Part shown: piece by piece, positions 1-6,910 of the stretch | How positions within the stretch are numbered: position 1 is the stretch's first letter | Layout: the number at the start of each line of letters is the position of its first letter | Translations under genes and position numbers: made by a program | Notes under the pieces: model-generated | Seen by the model: the letters and a program-made list of their open reading frames with translations, nothing else | Databases searched by the model: none | Told to the model about the DNA's origin: nothing | Assembly (NCBI RefSeq): GCF_900492205.1 | Contig: NZ_UEYQ01000030.1 | Span: 1-37,544, forward strand | Origin: Ciceribacter sp. T2.26MG-112.2 | GTDB taxonomy: Bacteria > Pseudomonadota > Alphaproteobacteria > Rhizobiales > Rhizobiaceae | Length of the DNA: 37,544 nucleotides | Reading direction: 5' to 3'

Positions 1-837
1 GAGCCGGGCTTGTGCTTCGCCCGTGTCGATCCAGAAAACGGTGGCTGCGGCTGCGTTGATGACACGGAGCCGAACCCGGCCGCCGCGTTCGACCTGAACG
101 ACATCGGGATCGGACAGGGTTCGGTCATTGGCGAGATAGGCATCCCAGTCGTAGTCGTTGAGATCCATCGCCATGTTACCCATATCCATGGCCATCGAGC
201 CCATTCCCCCGGCCTCGCCCTGGTTCATTCCAGGCATGCCGCCATGGTTCATGCCTTGCATCGCGCGTGACATGCCGGCAGCGCCATGTCCATCAGCGCT
301 TGCGCTGGTGATCTCTTCCAGCACTTCTTCCGGTGTCTTGAACGCGAAGTCGTGCAGGAACAGGACGACTTCCTGCCGATCGGCGGATAGGTCTTCTGCC
401 CTCCGGACGATCAGCGGCGCGGCGAGCAATCGCATTTCCTGGATCGGCACATGGCTGTGCATCCAGTGCGTTCCGGGCTGGGGCGCGAAATCGAAGCTGC
501 GCGTTTCACTGGGCTGAAGAAGCGGCTGCGGCATATCCGGGACGCCGTCCTGAGCGTTCGGGGGAATCTGGCCGTGCCAATGAATGATCGTGGACTCGGC
601 GAGATCGTTGGTCAGATCCACCCGAAATCGCTCGCCCGGATCGAGGAGCAGCCCCTGCCCGTTGGGACCAGCAAGTCCGAAAACGGTGGCCGGTCGATTG
701 TCTATATCGAGCGTGCGGCTGGTGGCGGCCAGGCGGATCGCAGCCGCGTCCTGGCCGTAGGCCCTGATGGGGAAATGGGATGCAGCAAGCATGGCTGCGC
801 TGGCGGCGAGGAAGCCGCGTCGTGAAAAGGTCGTCAT
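1..837 (-). CDS. copA: CopA-type multicopper oxidase, N-terminal part (runs off the window)
   Basis: This is a periplasmic multicopper oxidase of the copper-resistance CopA kind, which oxidises Cu(I) and protects the periplasm. The start ATG (835-837) follows a good ribosome site, GAGGTGACGAAT. The protein opens with a twin-arginine signal (SRRGFL), then a cupredoxin domain with the type 3/type 2 copper ligand motifs HWHG near residue 80 and HSH near residue 125. A Met/Gly/His-rich stretch (about residues 180-220, repeated MGM/MNM/GMP units) is typical of copper-resistance members rather than laccases. Only 279 codons are present, so the C-terminal domains and the remaining copper ligands lie beyond position 1. 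It is the last visible gene of a minus-strand group behind the YVTN protein and a broken small gene. The family call is secure; substrate specificity is inferred from context. Confidence 0.93.
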   Translation of the reverse strand, partial: MTTFSRRGFLAASAAMLAASHFPIRAYGQDAAAIRLAATSRTLDIDNRPATVFGLAGPNGQGLLLDPGERFRVDLTNDLAESTIIHWHGQIPPNAQDGVPDMPQPLLQPSETRSFDFAPQPGTHWMHSHVPIQEMRLLAAPLIVRRAEDLSADRQEVVLFLHDFAFKTPEEVLEEITSASADGHGAAGMSRAMQGMNHGGMPGMNQGEAGGMGSMAMDMGNMAMDLNDYDWDAYLANDRTLSDPDVVQVERGGRVRLRVINAAAATVFWIDTGEAQARL

Positions 838-912
838 ATTCGTCACCTCGGGACGATCTGTCCCGCCTGAAAGGTCCAAATGGATCGCAGCGGGATCAGC
901 CCCGCCGCAGGC

Positions 913-1299
913 TCAGAGGAGGCGCGATATAGGAGGGCGATCATTCCGGCCGGGAGCTGCCGCAACGAAGACGGCATCCGGCGGGAAGGGATATTTTTGC
1001 CGCGAGCTGATTTGCTTTGCCGAAGTACGCACAACCGGAAGCCAGGCCGATATTCCGGCGCAGGCGAAGGCGCACAATCCGGCATCTGCTTTGCAGGATT
1101 TCCCTTCGCTGCAAGCGGCCATCGAAGAAGAGGCTTGCTCCATGTGCTACGTCAGCGCGGCGCGTTCCAACATCCCGGACATGCGGGTCTCGTGTGCTTG
1201 AACGGCAAAAGAAGCAGCGGCAAGCGAGATGGTTGTAACAATGATAAGCAACGCGCGAAGCATGGGCAAAGAATAGAGCCTCGCCGACCCTTTGTCCAT
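913..1299 (-). pseudogene. Small secreted Cys-containing protein interrupted by an in-frame TAG
   Basis: Reading left from ATG 1297-1299 (or ATG 1261-1263) gives a clear signal peptide (hydrophobic LLIIVTTISLAAASF, then VQAHE) and stops after 38 residues, counted from the second ATG, at TAG 1147-1149. The same frame continues at once as HMEQASSSMAACSEG and runs to a stop at 913, with four cysteines (SMAACSEGKSCKAD and GLCAFACAG) and an orderly tail. There is no frame change, only one nonsense codon. The two halves read as a single protein of about 115-128 residues. It lies between a YVTN protein gene and the copper oxidase. The family is unknown to me. A pseudogene is most likely; a sequencing error, or readthrough or restart at ATG 1141-1143, is possible. 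Confidence 0.6.
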
Positions 1300-1353
1300 T
1301 GATGAAGCCTGCATGCCGGCCGTCCTGCTCCTAGGTTTGAGGCTTAGGTCGTG

Positions 1354-1376
1354 CGGGGCGGCGAAGCGCCGCCCCG
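1354..1376 (-). terminator. Hairpin after the YVTN gene
   Basis: A perfect 10-bp GC stem (CGGGGCGGCG / CGCCGCCCCG) with a 3-base loop sits 9 bases beyond the stop codon of the YVTN protein gene. There is no clear T-run on the minus strand, so it may attenuate transcription or protect the mRNA end rather than act as a classic terminator. Confidence 0.5.
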
Positions 1377-1384
1377 ACGTTGCA

Positions 1385-2524
1385 TCACTGCGCCTGATAG
1401 GTGACGCCGTTCGGTCCCTTGCCGACAGCATATGTCTTGACCACGGACTGGCTGCCGACGTCGATCTGGGAAACGGTCCCGGCCACGATGTTGGTGACGA
1501 AGACAAAGGCTCCGTCGGCAACGACCGTCACGCCGTGAGCGCCCTTGTCCGTCTGGATGGTCTTCACGACATTCCCGCCTACGACATCGATAACCGAGAC
1601 CGTCTCATCCGGCTCCGTTTCGGTTCCCTGGTTCGCGACGTAAACCAGCCGGCCATCAGGCGTGGCGTAAACCTGGATGGGCGAACGGCCGACATTGATG
1701 CGTGCGATCACCTCGCGCGACTGCGTGTCGATAACGGCGACCTTGTTTTCATCGCGCAGCGAGACATAGACCCGCTTTCCGTCAGGTGTGAAGCCGACCT
1801 GGACGGGCGCAACGCCTACCTTGATCCTGGCAACTTCCGAAAGCGCCGTTGTGTCGATAACCGAAACAGTACCGTCCTGGACATTCGCGACATAGATGGC
1901 GCTTCCATCCGGGCTCATCCGCAGGCCGTGGGGGTAGTCGCCGGTGCCGACCGTGGCGACGACCTCGCCCTTGGCAAGATCAACGACCGACAAGCTGTCG
2001 TCTTCGGAATTCGAGACGTAGGCGCGATTGCCTTGCGCGTCTGCGATCACATGCGCAGGATGCCCACCCACGGGGATCGACGCCTTCACGCCGGAGGAAA
2101 TATCGGCCGCGTCGAGGACGATCAATTGGCCTGCGACAGCGGCATCACCATGTCCGTCGCCGCCATGGCCAGCCCCATTGGACGCATGAGCGTCTTCAGC
2201 TTTGCCGGCGACCGGCAGGCCCACCGCCAGCACCAAATCTTTTCCCGATACGAACTGCACGTTGTGGGGCGTGATCGGGACCGGAACGATGTCGATCTTT
2301 TCCGTGGTAAGGTCGATGCGGCTAACGGTGTTGCCAAATTCATCGGCCGTATAGACGAAGCCGGTTGCAGCAGGCTCCGCTCGGACGGTGGCGGCGAACG
2401 GAATAGCAAGCACCAGGGCCGATGCCGTCGCGAAGGCCAGCATGGCCGCACGTCTGCGAATCGCGGTTGCTGTCAGGACTGCCGCGGTGATGGAAATCGA
2501 ACGGGTCGAGTGGGTCTTTAACAT
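1385..2524 (-). CDS. Secreted YVTN-repeat beta-propeller protein
   Basis: The product is a 379-residue exported protein built from YVTN-type beta-propeller repeats, for example AYVSNSEDDSLSVVDL, IYVANVQDGTVSVIDT and VYVSLRDENKVAVID, followed by more copies. An Arg-rich, hydrophobic signal region of about 50 residues (RRRAAMLAFATASALVLA) leads to the mature domain at AEPAATGFVYTADE. A short His/Gly-rich insert (GHGGDGHGD) between early blades could bind metal. I chose ATG 2522-2524 because GAGGAG lies just upstream; a longer reading begins at 2569. YVTN proteins of this sort often accompany copper or cytochrome genes, but their biochemical role is not known. The neighbouring copper oxidase suggests a periplasmic role in metal or redox handling; this is inference. 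Confidence 0.88.
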   Translation of the reverse strand: MLKTHSTRSISITAAVLTATAIRRRAAMLAFATASALVLAIPFAATVRAEPAATGFVYTADEFGNTVSRIDLTTEKIDIVPVPITPHNVQFVSGKDLVLAVGLPVAGKAEDAHASNGAGHGGDGHGDAAVAGQLIVLDAADISSGVKASIPVGGHPAHVIADAQGNRAYVSNSEDDSLSVVDLAKGEVVATVGTGDYPHGLRMSPDGSAIYVANVQDGTVSVIDTTALSEVARIKVGVAPVQVGFTPDGKRVYVSLRDENKVAVIDTQSREVIARINVGRSPIQVYATPDGRLVYVANQGTETEPDETVSVIDVVGGNVVKTIQTDKGAHGVTVVADGAFVFVTNIVAGTVSQIDVGSQSVVKTYAVGKGPNGVTYQAQ

Positions 2525-2843
2525 GGTATTCAGCTCCTCGGCTCGCAGCCTTGCGGGCTGCTCGAGCACATCTTGAGGTGAGTTTGAAAAGTGGCCCGGC
2601 GTGCGGATACCGAAGACTTCCTCGCGTGCCGCTGCCTACCGATTTCGGCAAGGTCCGTGCATGGCCCTTTCTGGCTCGCCGGCAGCCGACGATTGGAGGC
2701 TATGTCACGTCGGCGTCACGCAGAACGGCTCGTCTCCTCGGCCGTATCGTTGGGCGGCCTGGGACGCGCACGGTCGGAAGACTAAGGCATTGTGCCAGTC
2801 CTCGGGTCGGCTGGAGCACACGGACAGAACAGGCCGAAGGTGC
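2525..2843. other. Intergenic region without a supported gene
   Basis: This 319-base stretch separates the YVTN gene from the small Cys-rich gene to its right, both on the minus strand. The open frames here are short, overlap one another on both strands and show no motif or ribosome site that I trust. It presumably contains the promoter of the YVTN gene, but I could not pick out a convincing -35/-10 pair or palindrome. Confidence 0.5.
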
Positions 2844-3275
2844 TCAGATGACCAAGATGGATCGCGGAGGTCGCTTCTGACGACGCAACTCCGCGGATGA
2901 GGGCACGGGCGATGCAGCCGGCGAGACTGTCTCGCCGTTCAACGTGCGCCAGCTCCAGGCCGTGTTCAGCGGAGCGCAGAGGAAGCACCCGAGGCTCGAC
3001 AGGCAGTGACCGCTGTCGCACGGGTGCTCGGCGCCGCGTTGGGTATCGTTGTCGCAGGGCATGCGCACGAGGAGGTCGGCACAATCCCCAGCTTGAGTCA
3101 TGAGCGCCGGGATGCCCTCCCTTGAAGCAGCACGCGCTTGATGCCCGCCATCTGTGAGAAACGCCGTAAGCCCGAACGCGATGGCGAGGAAAAGGATAAA
3201 CCCGCGCCGCAAGGCGGTCGCCCAATTATGCGACCTTCTGAACGCCTTGACCATTGTCACGCCGGCGGCCACCAC
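2844..3275 (-). CDS. Small secreted Cys-rich protein (unknown family, copy 1)
   Basis: This 143-residue protein has a basic N-terminus, one hydrophobic segment (RRGFILFLAIAFGLTAFL) that looks like a signal peptide, and a cysteine cluster (HPCDSGHC, then SSLGCFLCAP). It ends with a basic, proline-containing tail (KRPPRS). I start at GTG 3273-3275 because AAGGA lies 6 bases upstream; an ATG at 3254 has no ribosome site. An anaerobox-like palindrome 70 bases upstream fits a promoter. Two other genes in this window (15679-16059 and 27893-28243) have the same plan: signal peptide, closely spaced Cys cluster and a proline-rich tail. I do not recognise the family with certainty; metal binding is a guess from the cysteines and the neighbours. 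A competing frame (2782-3225) lacks a signal peptide. Confidence 0.6.
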   Translation of the reverse strand: MVAAGVTMVKAFRRSHNWATALRRGFILFLAIAFGLTAFLTDGGHQARAASREGIPALMTQAGDCADLLVRMPCDNDTQRGAEHPCDSGHCLSSLGCFLCAPLNTAWSWRTLNGETVSPAASPVPSSAELRRQKRPPRSILVI

Positions 3276-3344
3276 GGCTCATCCTTCGGTTTGCTTGAAT
3301 GTAGAAACTGGGGGCAAATCTAGCGCAGATCCAGAATGATCACT

Positions 3345-3358
3345 TTGCGCTGCATCAA
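3345..3358 (-). promoter_or_regulatory. Anaerobox-like site upstream of the small Cys-rich gene
   Basis: On the minus strand the site reads TTGATGCAGCGCAA, i.e. TTGAT-N4-CGCAA, a common variant of FNR/FixK/Dnr boxes. If centred at -41.5, transcription would start near 3310, about 35 bases before the GTG at 3275. No protein data support it. Confidence 0.45.
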
Positions 3359-3494
3359 ACACGTAGGGATCAATGCTTGCGAGGCCGCTCACCGAAACGA
3401 CCTGCGCGCCAATCTCCGCAAATGAGTGTGCTGCTCGCGCGGAGAAGCGCGCTCGACTAGATAGAATTTACCCGTGGGCTGACTGTCCGGCGCG

Positions 3495-4019
3495 CTATTT
3501 CGTGTTCCTGATCATTCGCCGCAGCACGTCGTCGCGACGCCAGAAGTGATGCCACAGAGCAGCGAGGGCGTGAGTGGTCGCAACGACCAGAAGCATCCAG
3601 CTCAGCAGGCTGTGCAGGGAAGCGATGCGGAACGTCACGTACATAGCGATCGTGCCTGTGATCGGCAGTGCGAGCAATAGGCCGTAGAGCACCGCATGAG
3701 TGACCCCTGCGATCATGCGCTCAAGCACCGACATGCCCTGGATCGGAGGTGGTCGGCCATATGTGAAGCGCAGAATAAGTTGACTGAGCGCCAGCGCCAT
3801 AATCAGCCATCCGCTCCAGGCGTGAACCTGATGCAGGAAAAGGTCGAAGGGTTTAGGTTTCAAGAAAAGGTGCGCCATGTGCGTGCGTTGGATCGCCCAG
3901 GCCGTGGGGACCTGGATGATACACAGGATAAGGACCATCCAGTGCATCAAGCGCTGGTAGATCGAGAATGCGCCGGCCGAACGGTGCCGGCGTATCCAAA
4001 TGGACAGCCGCCACGTCAA
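3495..4019 (-). CDS. Cytochrome b561 family membrane protein
   Basis: This is a 174-residue, four-helix b-type cytochrome of the bacterial cytochrome b561/CybB type, which passes electrons between the quinone pool and periplasmic partners. Likely haem-ligating histidines sit in YQRLMHWMV (helix 1), LHQVHAWSGW (helix 2) and the last helix region LHSLLSW...THALAALWHHF. The start appears to be TTG 4017-4019, which overlaps the TGA of the upstream phosphorylase gene (TTGA), so translation is probably coupled. It is the last gene of the minus-strand train from the CopB ATPase. An electron-transfer protein at the end of a nucleotide-salvage operon is unexpected; its partner is not visible. Confidence 0.85.
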   Translation of the reverse strand: MTWRLSIWIRRHRSAGAFSIYQRLMHWMVLILCIIQVPTAWAIQRTHMAHLFLKPKPFDLFLHQVHAWSGWLIMALALSQLILRFTYGRPPPIQGMSVLERMIAGVTHAVLYGLLLALPITGTIAMYVTFRIASLHSLLSWMLLVVATTHALAALWHHFWRRDDVLRRMIRNTK

Positions 4020-5548
4020 CTTTCGACCTCGAAAAGGTCGCCTGCATGCGCGGCATAGTCCAGTGCGTAGCCAAGTTCACCAGCCGTCTCGGCGTGAACG
4101 TGCAAAAGCGGCTGGCCGCTGGCGATCTCGTCGCCGAGGCGGACGGCCATTTGGACGCCTGCCGCCTTCGACTCCGGCGCTCCGGCGAGCTTGGCGAGTC
4201 GGGCGATTTTGCGATTGTTGATATGGACGACGCGGCCGGCGCGCGACGCGATCAACGGATGAACCTGTGCGGCCTTCGGTGGCTCACGAAGTCCGCCTTG
4301 CGCCTCGCAGATCGCCATGAACTTCGACCAGGCACGACCGTCGACCAAGGTCGCCAACGCAAGCGCTTCACCTTTCCCCTTTGCGGCCTTTCCACCGATC
4401 TCAAGCGCGGCGCCCGCCAACAGGATCGCGCGGCGTCGCAGATCGTCCGGCGCATCCGGCGCGTTTTGAAGAACCGCCAGGACGTCGAAGGCTTCTAGAC
4501 CTGGGCCGATGCCGCGCCCGACGGGTTGCGAACCGTCGGTCTGGACGCAGGTCAGGGCCAGATCGAAACGGGCAGCGACGGCGCTGAGGCGACTGGCGAG
4601 CTGATCGGCGGCCGCTTCGCTGCGCACCTTGGCGGTTGCCCCAACCGGGATGTCGATAACCACATGCGTCGAGCCAGCGGCGATTTTTTTTGAAAGGACG
4701 GAAGCGACAAGCTGTCCCTCGGTATCCACGTCGAGTTCGCGTTCGATCCGGACGAAAATGTCGTCGGCGGGGCTGAGATGCACCGCCCCGCCCCAGGCGA
4801 TGCATCCGCCTTCTGCTTCCACGACGCGTCGAAGGGTTTCGATGCTGAGGTCGACAGGGGCAAGCGTTTCCATTGTGTCGGCGGTGCCGGCTGGCGAGGT
4901 AATCGCGCGCGAAGACGTCTTCGGCATGACAAGGCCATTGGCGGCCACGATCGCGACGACGATCGGCGTGGTTCGATTGCCCGGCAACCCGCCGACACAG
5001 TGCTTGTCCACAACGATCGGAGCATTCCAGCTCATCCGGTCGCCGACATCGACCATGGCGCGCGTGAGGTCAACAGTCTCGCTCTCGTCGAGAGGAAGCG
5101 CGGCACTGGCGGTCAGAAAGGCGGCGAGATGGACCTCGGTATAGCGGCCTGCGACCACGTCGCTCACGATTTCGGCAAAGGCGTGCGCGTCGAGGCGATT
5201 GCCATATATGCGACGGCGCACGCTCGTCAGAGACTCCACGGCCGGAGGATGGGTCACCGTCACATTGTCATTCTCGCTAACGCCGAGGATCTGCCAGGCT
5301 GTTTCAGAAAGACCGACTTCATCCTGAGCGAGCAATGCATCTCCTTCGACCTGAAAGAGCGTTGCCTGTACCTGTCTCGCGCCGATCGAGACGAGGACCT
5401 GGGTGCGCGCGGACAGACCCTCCGAGCGGCAGACATGGCAATCGGTGCGCATCACCACCACGGCCTGGTGCTGAGTGTGCAGCCGCAGGCGCCGCACGCG
5501 TAGCGTCGGCTGAGAAGGAACCTCGGGTTCGACGTTGTTGATCGTCAT
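4016..5548 (-). CDS. AMP phosphorylase / thymidine phosphorylase-like protein (type 2)
   Basis: This 510-residue enzyme belongs to the nucleoside phosphorylase class II family. The phosphate-binding block KHCVGGLPGNRTTP falls at residues 182-195 and the family signature TSSRAITSPAGTADTME at 211-227. An extra N-terminal domain of about 90 residues precedes the alpha-helical domain, as in archaeal AMP phosphorylases and the bacterial proteins annotated putative thymidine phosphorylase; classic DeoA lacks it. Archaeal relatives cleave AMP, CMP or UMP with phosphate to the base and ribose 1,5-bisphosphate. ATG 5546-5548 overlaps the stop of the upstream nuclease gene (ATGA). No ribose-1,5-bisphosphate isomerase or RuBisCO is visible, so the archaeal pathway is not complete here. 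Substrate (NMP or thymidine) is not settled by sequence; context favours NMP. Confidence 0.88.
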   Translation of the reverse strand: MTINNVEPEVPSQPTLRVRRLRLHTQHQAVVVMRTDCHVCRSEGLSARTQVLVSIGARQVQATLFQVEGDALLAQDEVGLSETAWQILGVSENDNVTVTHPPAVESLTSVRRRIYGNRLDAHAFAEIVSDVVAGRYTEVHLAAFLTASAALPLDESETVDLTRAMVDVGDRMSWNAPIVVDKHCVGGLPGNRTTPIVVAIVAANGLVMPKTSSRAITSPAGTADTMETLAPVDLSIETLRRVVEAEGGCIAWGGAVHLSPADDIFVRIERELDVDTEGQLVASVLSKKIAAGSTHVVIDIPVGATAKVRSEAAADQLASRLSAVAARFDLALTCVQTDGSQPVGRGIGPGLEAFDVLAVLQNAPDAPDDLRRRAILLAGAALEIGGKAAKGKGEALALATLVDGRAWSKFMAICEAQGGLREPPKAAQVHPLIASRAGRVVHINNRKIARLAKLAGAPESKAAGVQMAVRLGDEIASGQPLLHVHAETAGELGYALDYAAHAGDLFEVES

Positions 5549-6903
5549 AGGTCGAAAGCCTGATTCTGGCGTGAGACGACTGCGTTCCATCCAAGCTCGC
5601 GGTCGATCCGCACGCGCAGCGCTTCGGAGGCATCGTCTTCACCATGCACGATGAACACGCGGGACGGCGGCCGACGGAAGCCGGACAGCCAGCGCATCAG
5701 CTCGTTTGCGTCGGCATGCGCCGACAGCATGGACAGGTCCGCGACCTCTGCCCGAACCGGGATCCACTGGCCATGGATTTTGATCTCGCGGGAGCCCTGC
5801 ATCATAGCGCGGCCCCGCGTTCCGGCTGCCTGAAAACCCGAGAAGAGAATGGTGTTGCGGCTGTCGGGGGCAAACGCCTTGAGATGGTGCAGGACCCGTC
5901 CACCGGTGGCCATGCCGCTCGCCGAAATAACGATCTTCGGGTAGGCGCTTGCGGTGATCGCCTTGGAACCCTCAACGTCGCGCGTGTAGGTGGCGATCGA
6001 GCAAATCGCATTGCATTCCTGCGGGCTCAGCCGGTGATCGGAACGATGCGCATGCAGCAAATCCGTTGCGTCGATCGCCATGGGGCTGTCGAGATAGATG
6101 GGAATCTTTCCGAGACGGCCATTCATTCTCAGCTTCCAGAGATGGTAGAGAAGTGATTGGGCTCGCCCAACCGCGAAGGCGGGGATCACAACGGTTCCGC
6201 CCCTGGCGGTCGTGCGCTCAATGACGCTTCCCAAAGCCTCTGTGGGATCGACCTGATCGTGGATGCGATTTCCGTAGGTCGACTCGATTACGACGTAGTC
6301 GGCGTTTTCGACAGCCGTGGGGTCGGGAAGAACGGGGTCATCGTAGCGGCCGAGATCGCCCGAGAAAGCGACTCGACGCCCTGCCCATTCGATTTCCGCG
6401 ATAGCCGCGCCCAAGATATGCCCGGCATGGCGGAAGGTCAGTGTCGCATTGCCTGGAAGGTGAATGGGCTTGTCGAAAGGTTCGGGCGAGAAGAATTCGA
6501 GGGAGTGCTCGGCGTCGCGGATGCCGTAGAGCGCAAGCGCAGGCTTGTGCTTCGAAAAGCCCTTTCGATTGGCGTATTCGGCATCCTTTTCCTGGAGGTG
6601 GCCGCTGTCCTTCAGGATCAGCTCGGCAACGTCGCGCGTCGCCTCGGTAGAGTAGATTCGGCCGCGGAAGCCATCTCGAACGAGCTTGGGCAAATAGCCG
6701 GAATGGTCGAGGTGGGCATGCGTCAGGACGACGGCGTCGATGCTCGATGGCGTAACCGGAAGTGCTGCCCAGTTGAGTTCGCGCAGGTTCTTCAGGCCCT
6801 GGAACAGGCCGCAATCGATCAGGATGCGCTTGTCGCCATTGGTGAGGAGATGTTTCGAGCCGGTGACGGTTCCCGCACCGCCAAGCGAAGTTAGTGTGAG
6901 CAT
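5545..6903 (-). CDS. Metallo-beta-lactamase/beta-CASP fold RNA nuclease
   Basis: The 452-residue product is a zinc-dependent nuclease of the CPSF73/YSH1-like branch. It carries the metal-binding motif THAHLDH at residues 61-67, later histidines (RHAGHILGA, SAHAD and VHGE) and the beta-CASP insert containing GGTVVIPAFAVGRAQ. Family members are RNA endo- or exonucleases. ATG 6901-6903 is preceded by GAGGG and lies 7 bases after the upstream stop; the open frame extends to 7104 but without a start as good. The gene overlaps the phosphorylase gene by 4 bases. A nuclease that yields nucleoside 5'-monophosphates, coupled to a phosphorylase that consumes them, makes biochemical sense. The cleavage mode is inferred, not shown. 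Confidence 0.9.
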   Translation of the reverse strand: MLTLTSLGGAGTVTGSKHLLTNGDKRILIDCGLFQGLKNLRELNWAALPVTPSSIDAVVLTHAHLDHSGYLPKLVRDGFRGRIYSTEATRDVAELILKDSGHLQEKDAEYANRKGFSKHKPALALYGIRDAEHSLEFFSPEPFDKPIHLPGNATLTFRHAGHILGAAIAEIEWAGRRVAFSGDLGRYDDPVLPDPTAVENADYVVIESTYGNRIHDQVDPTEALGSVIERTTARGGTVVIPAFAVGRAQSLLYHLWKLRMNGRLGKIPIYLDSPMAIDATDLLHAHRSDHRLSPQECNAICSIATYTRDVEGSKAITASAYPKIVISASGMATGGRVLHHLKAFAPDSRNTILFSGFQAAGTRGRAMMQGSREIKIHGQWIPVRAEVADLSMLSAHADANELMRWLSGFRRPPSRVFIVHGEDDASEALRVRIDRELGWNAVVSRQNQAFDL

Positions 6904-6910
6904 GTTGCCC

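Noticed and set aside
1292..2521. Long plus-strand frame (409 codons) opposite the YVTN gene
   Set aside because: It is antisense to clear beta-propeller repeats and has low-complexity Arg/Asp composition typical of shadow frames in GC-rich DNA.
2782..3225. Alternative minus-strand frame over the small Cys-rich gene
   Set aside because: It has no signal peptide or ribosome site; the frame 2844-3275 has both plus an ordered Cys cluster.
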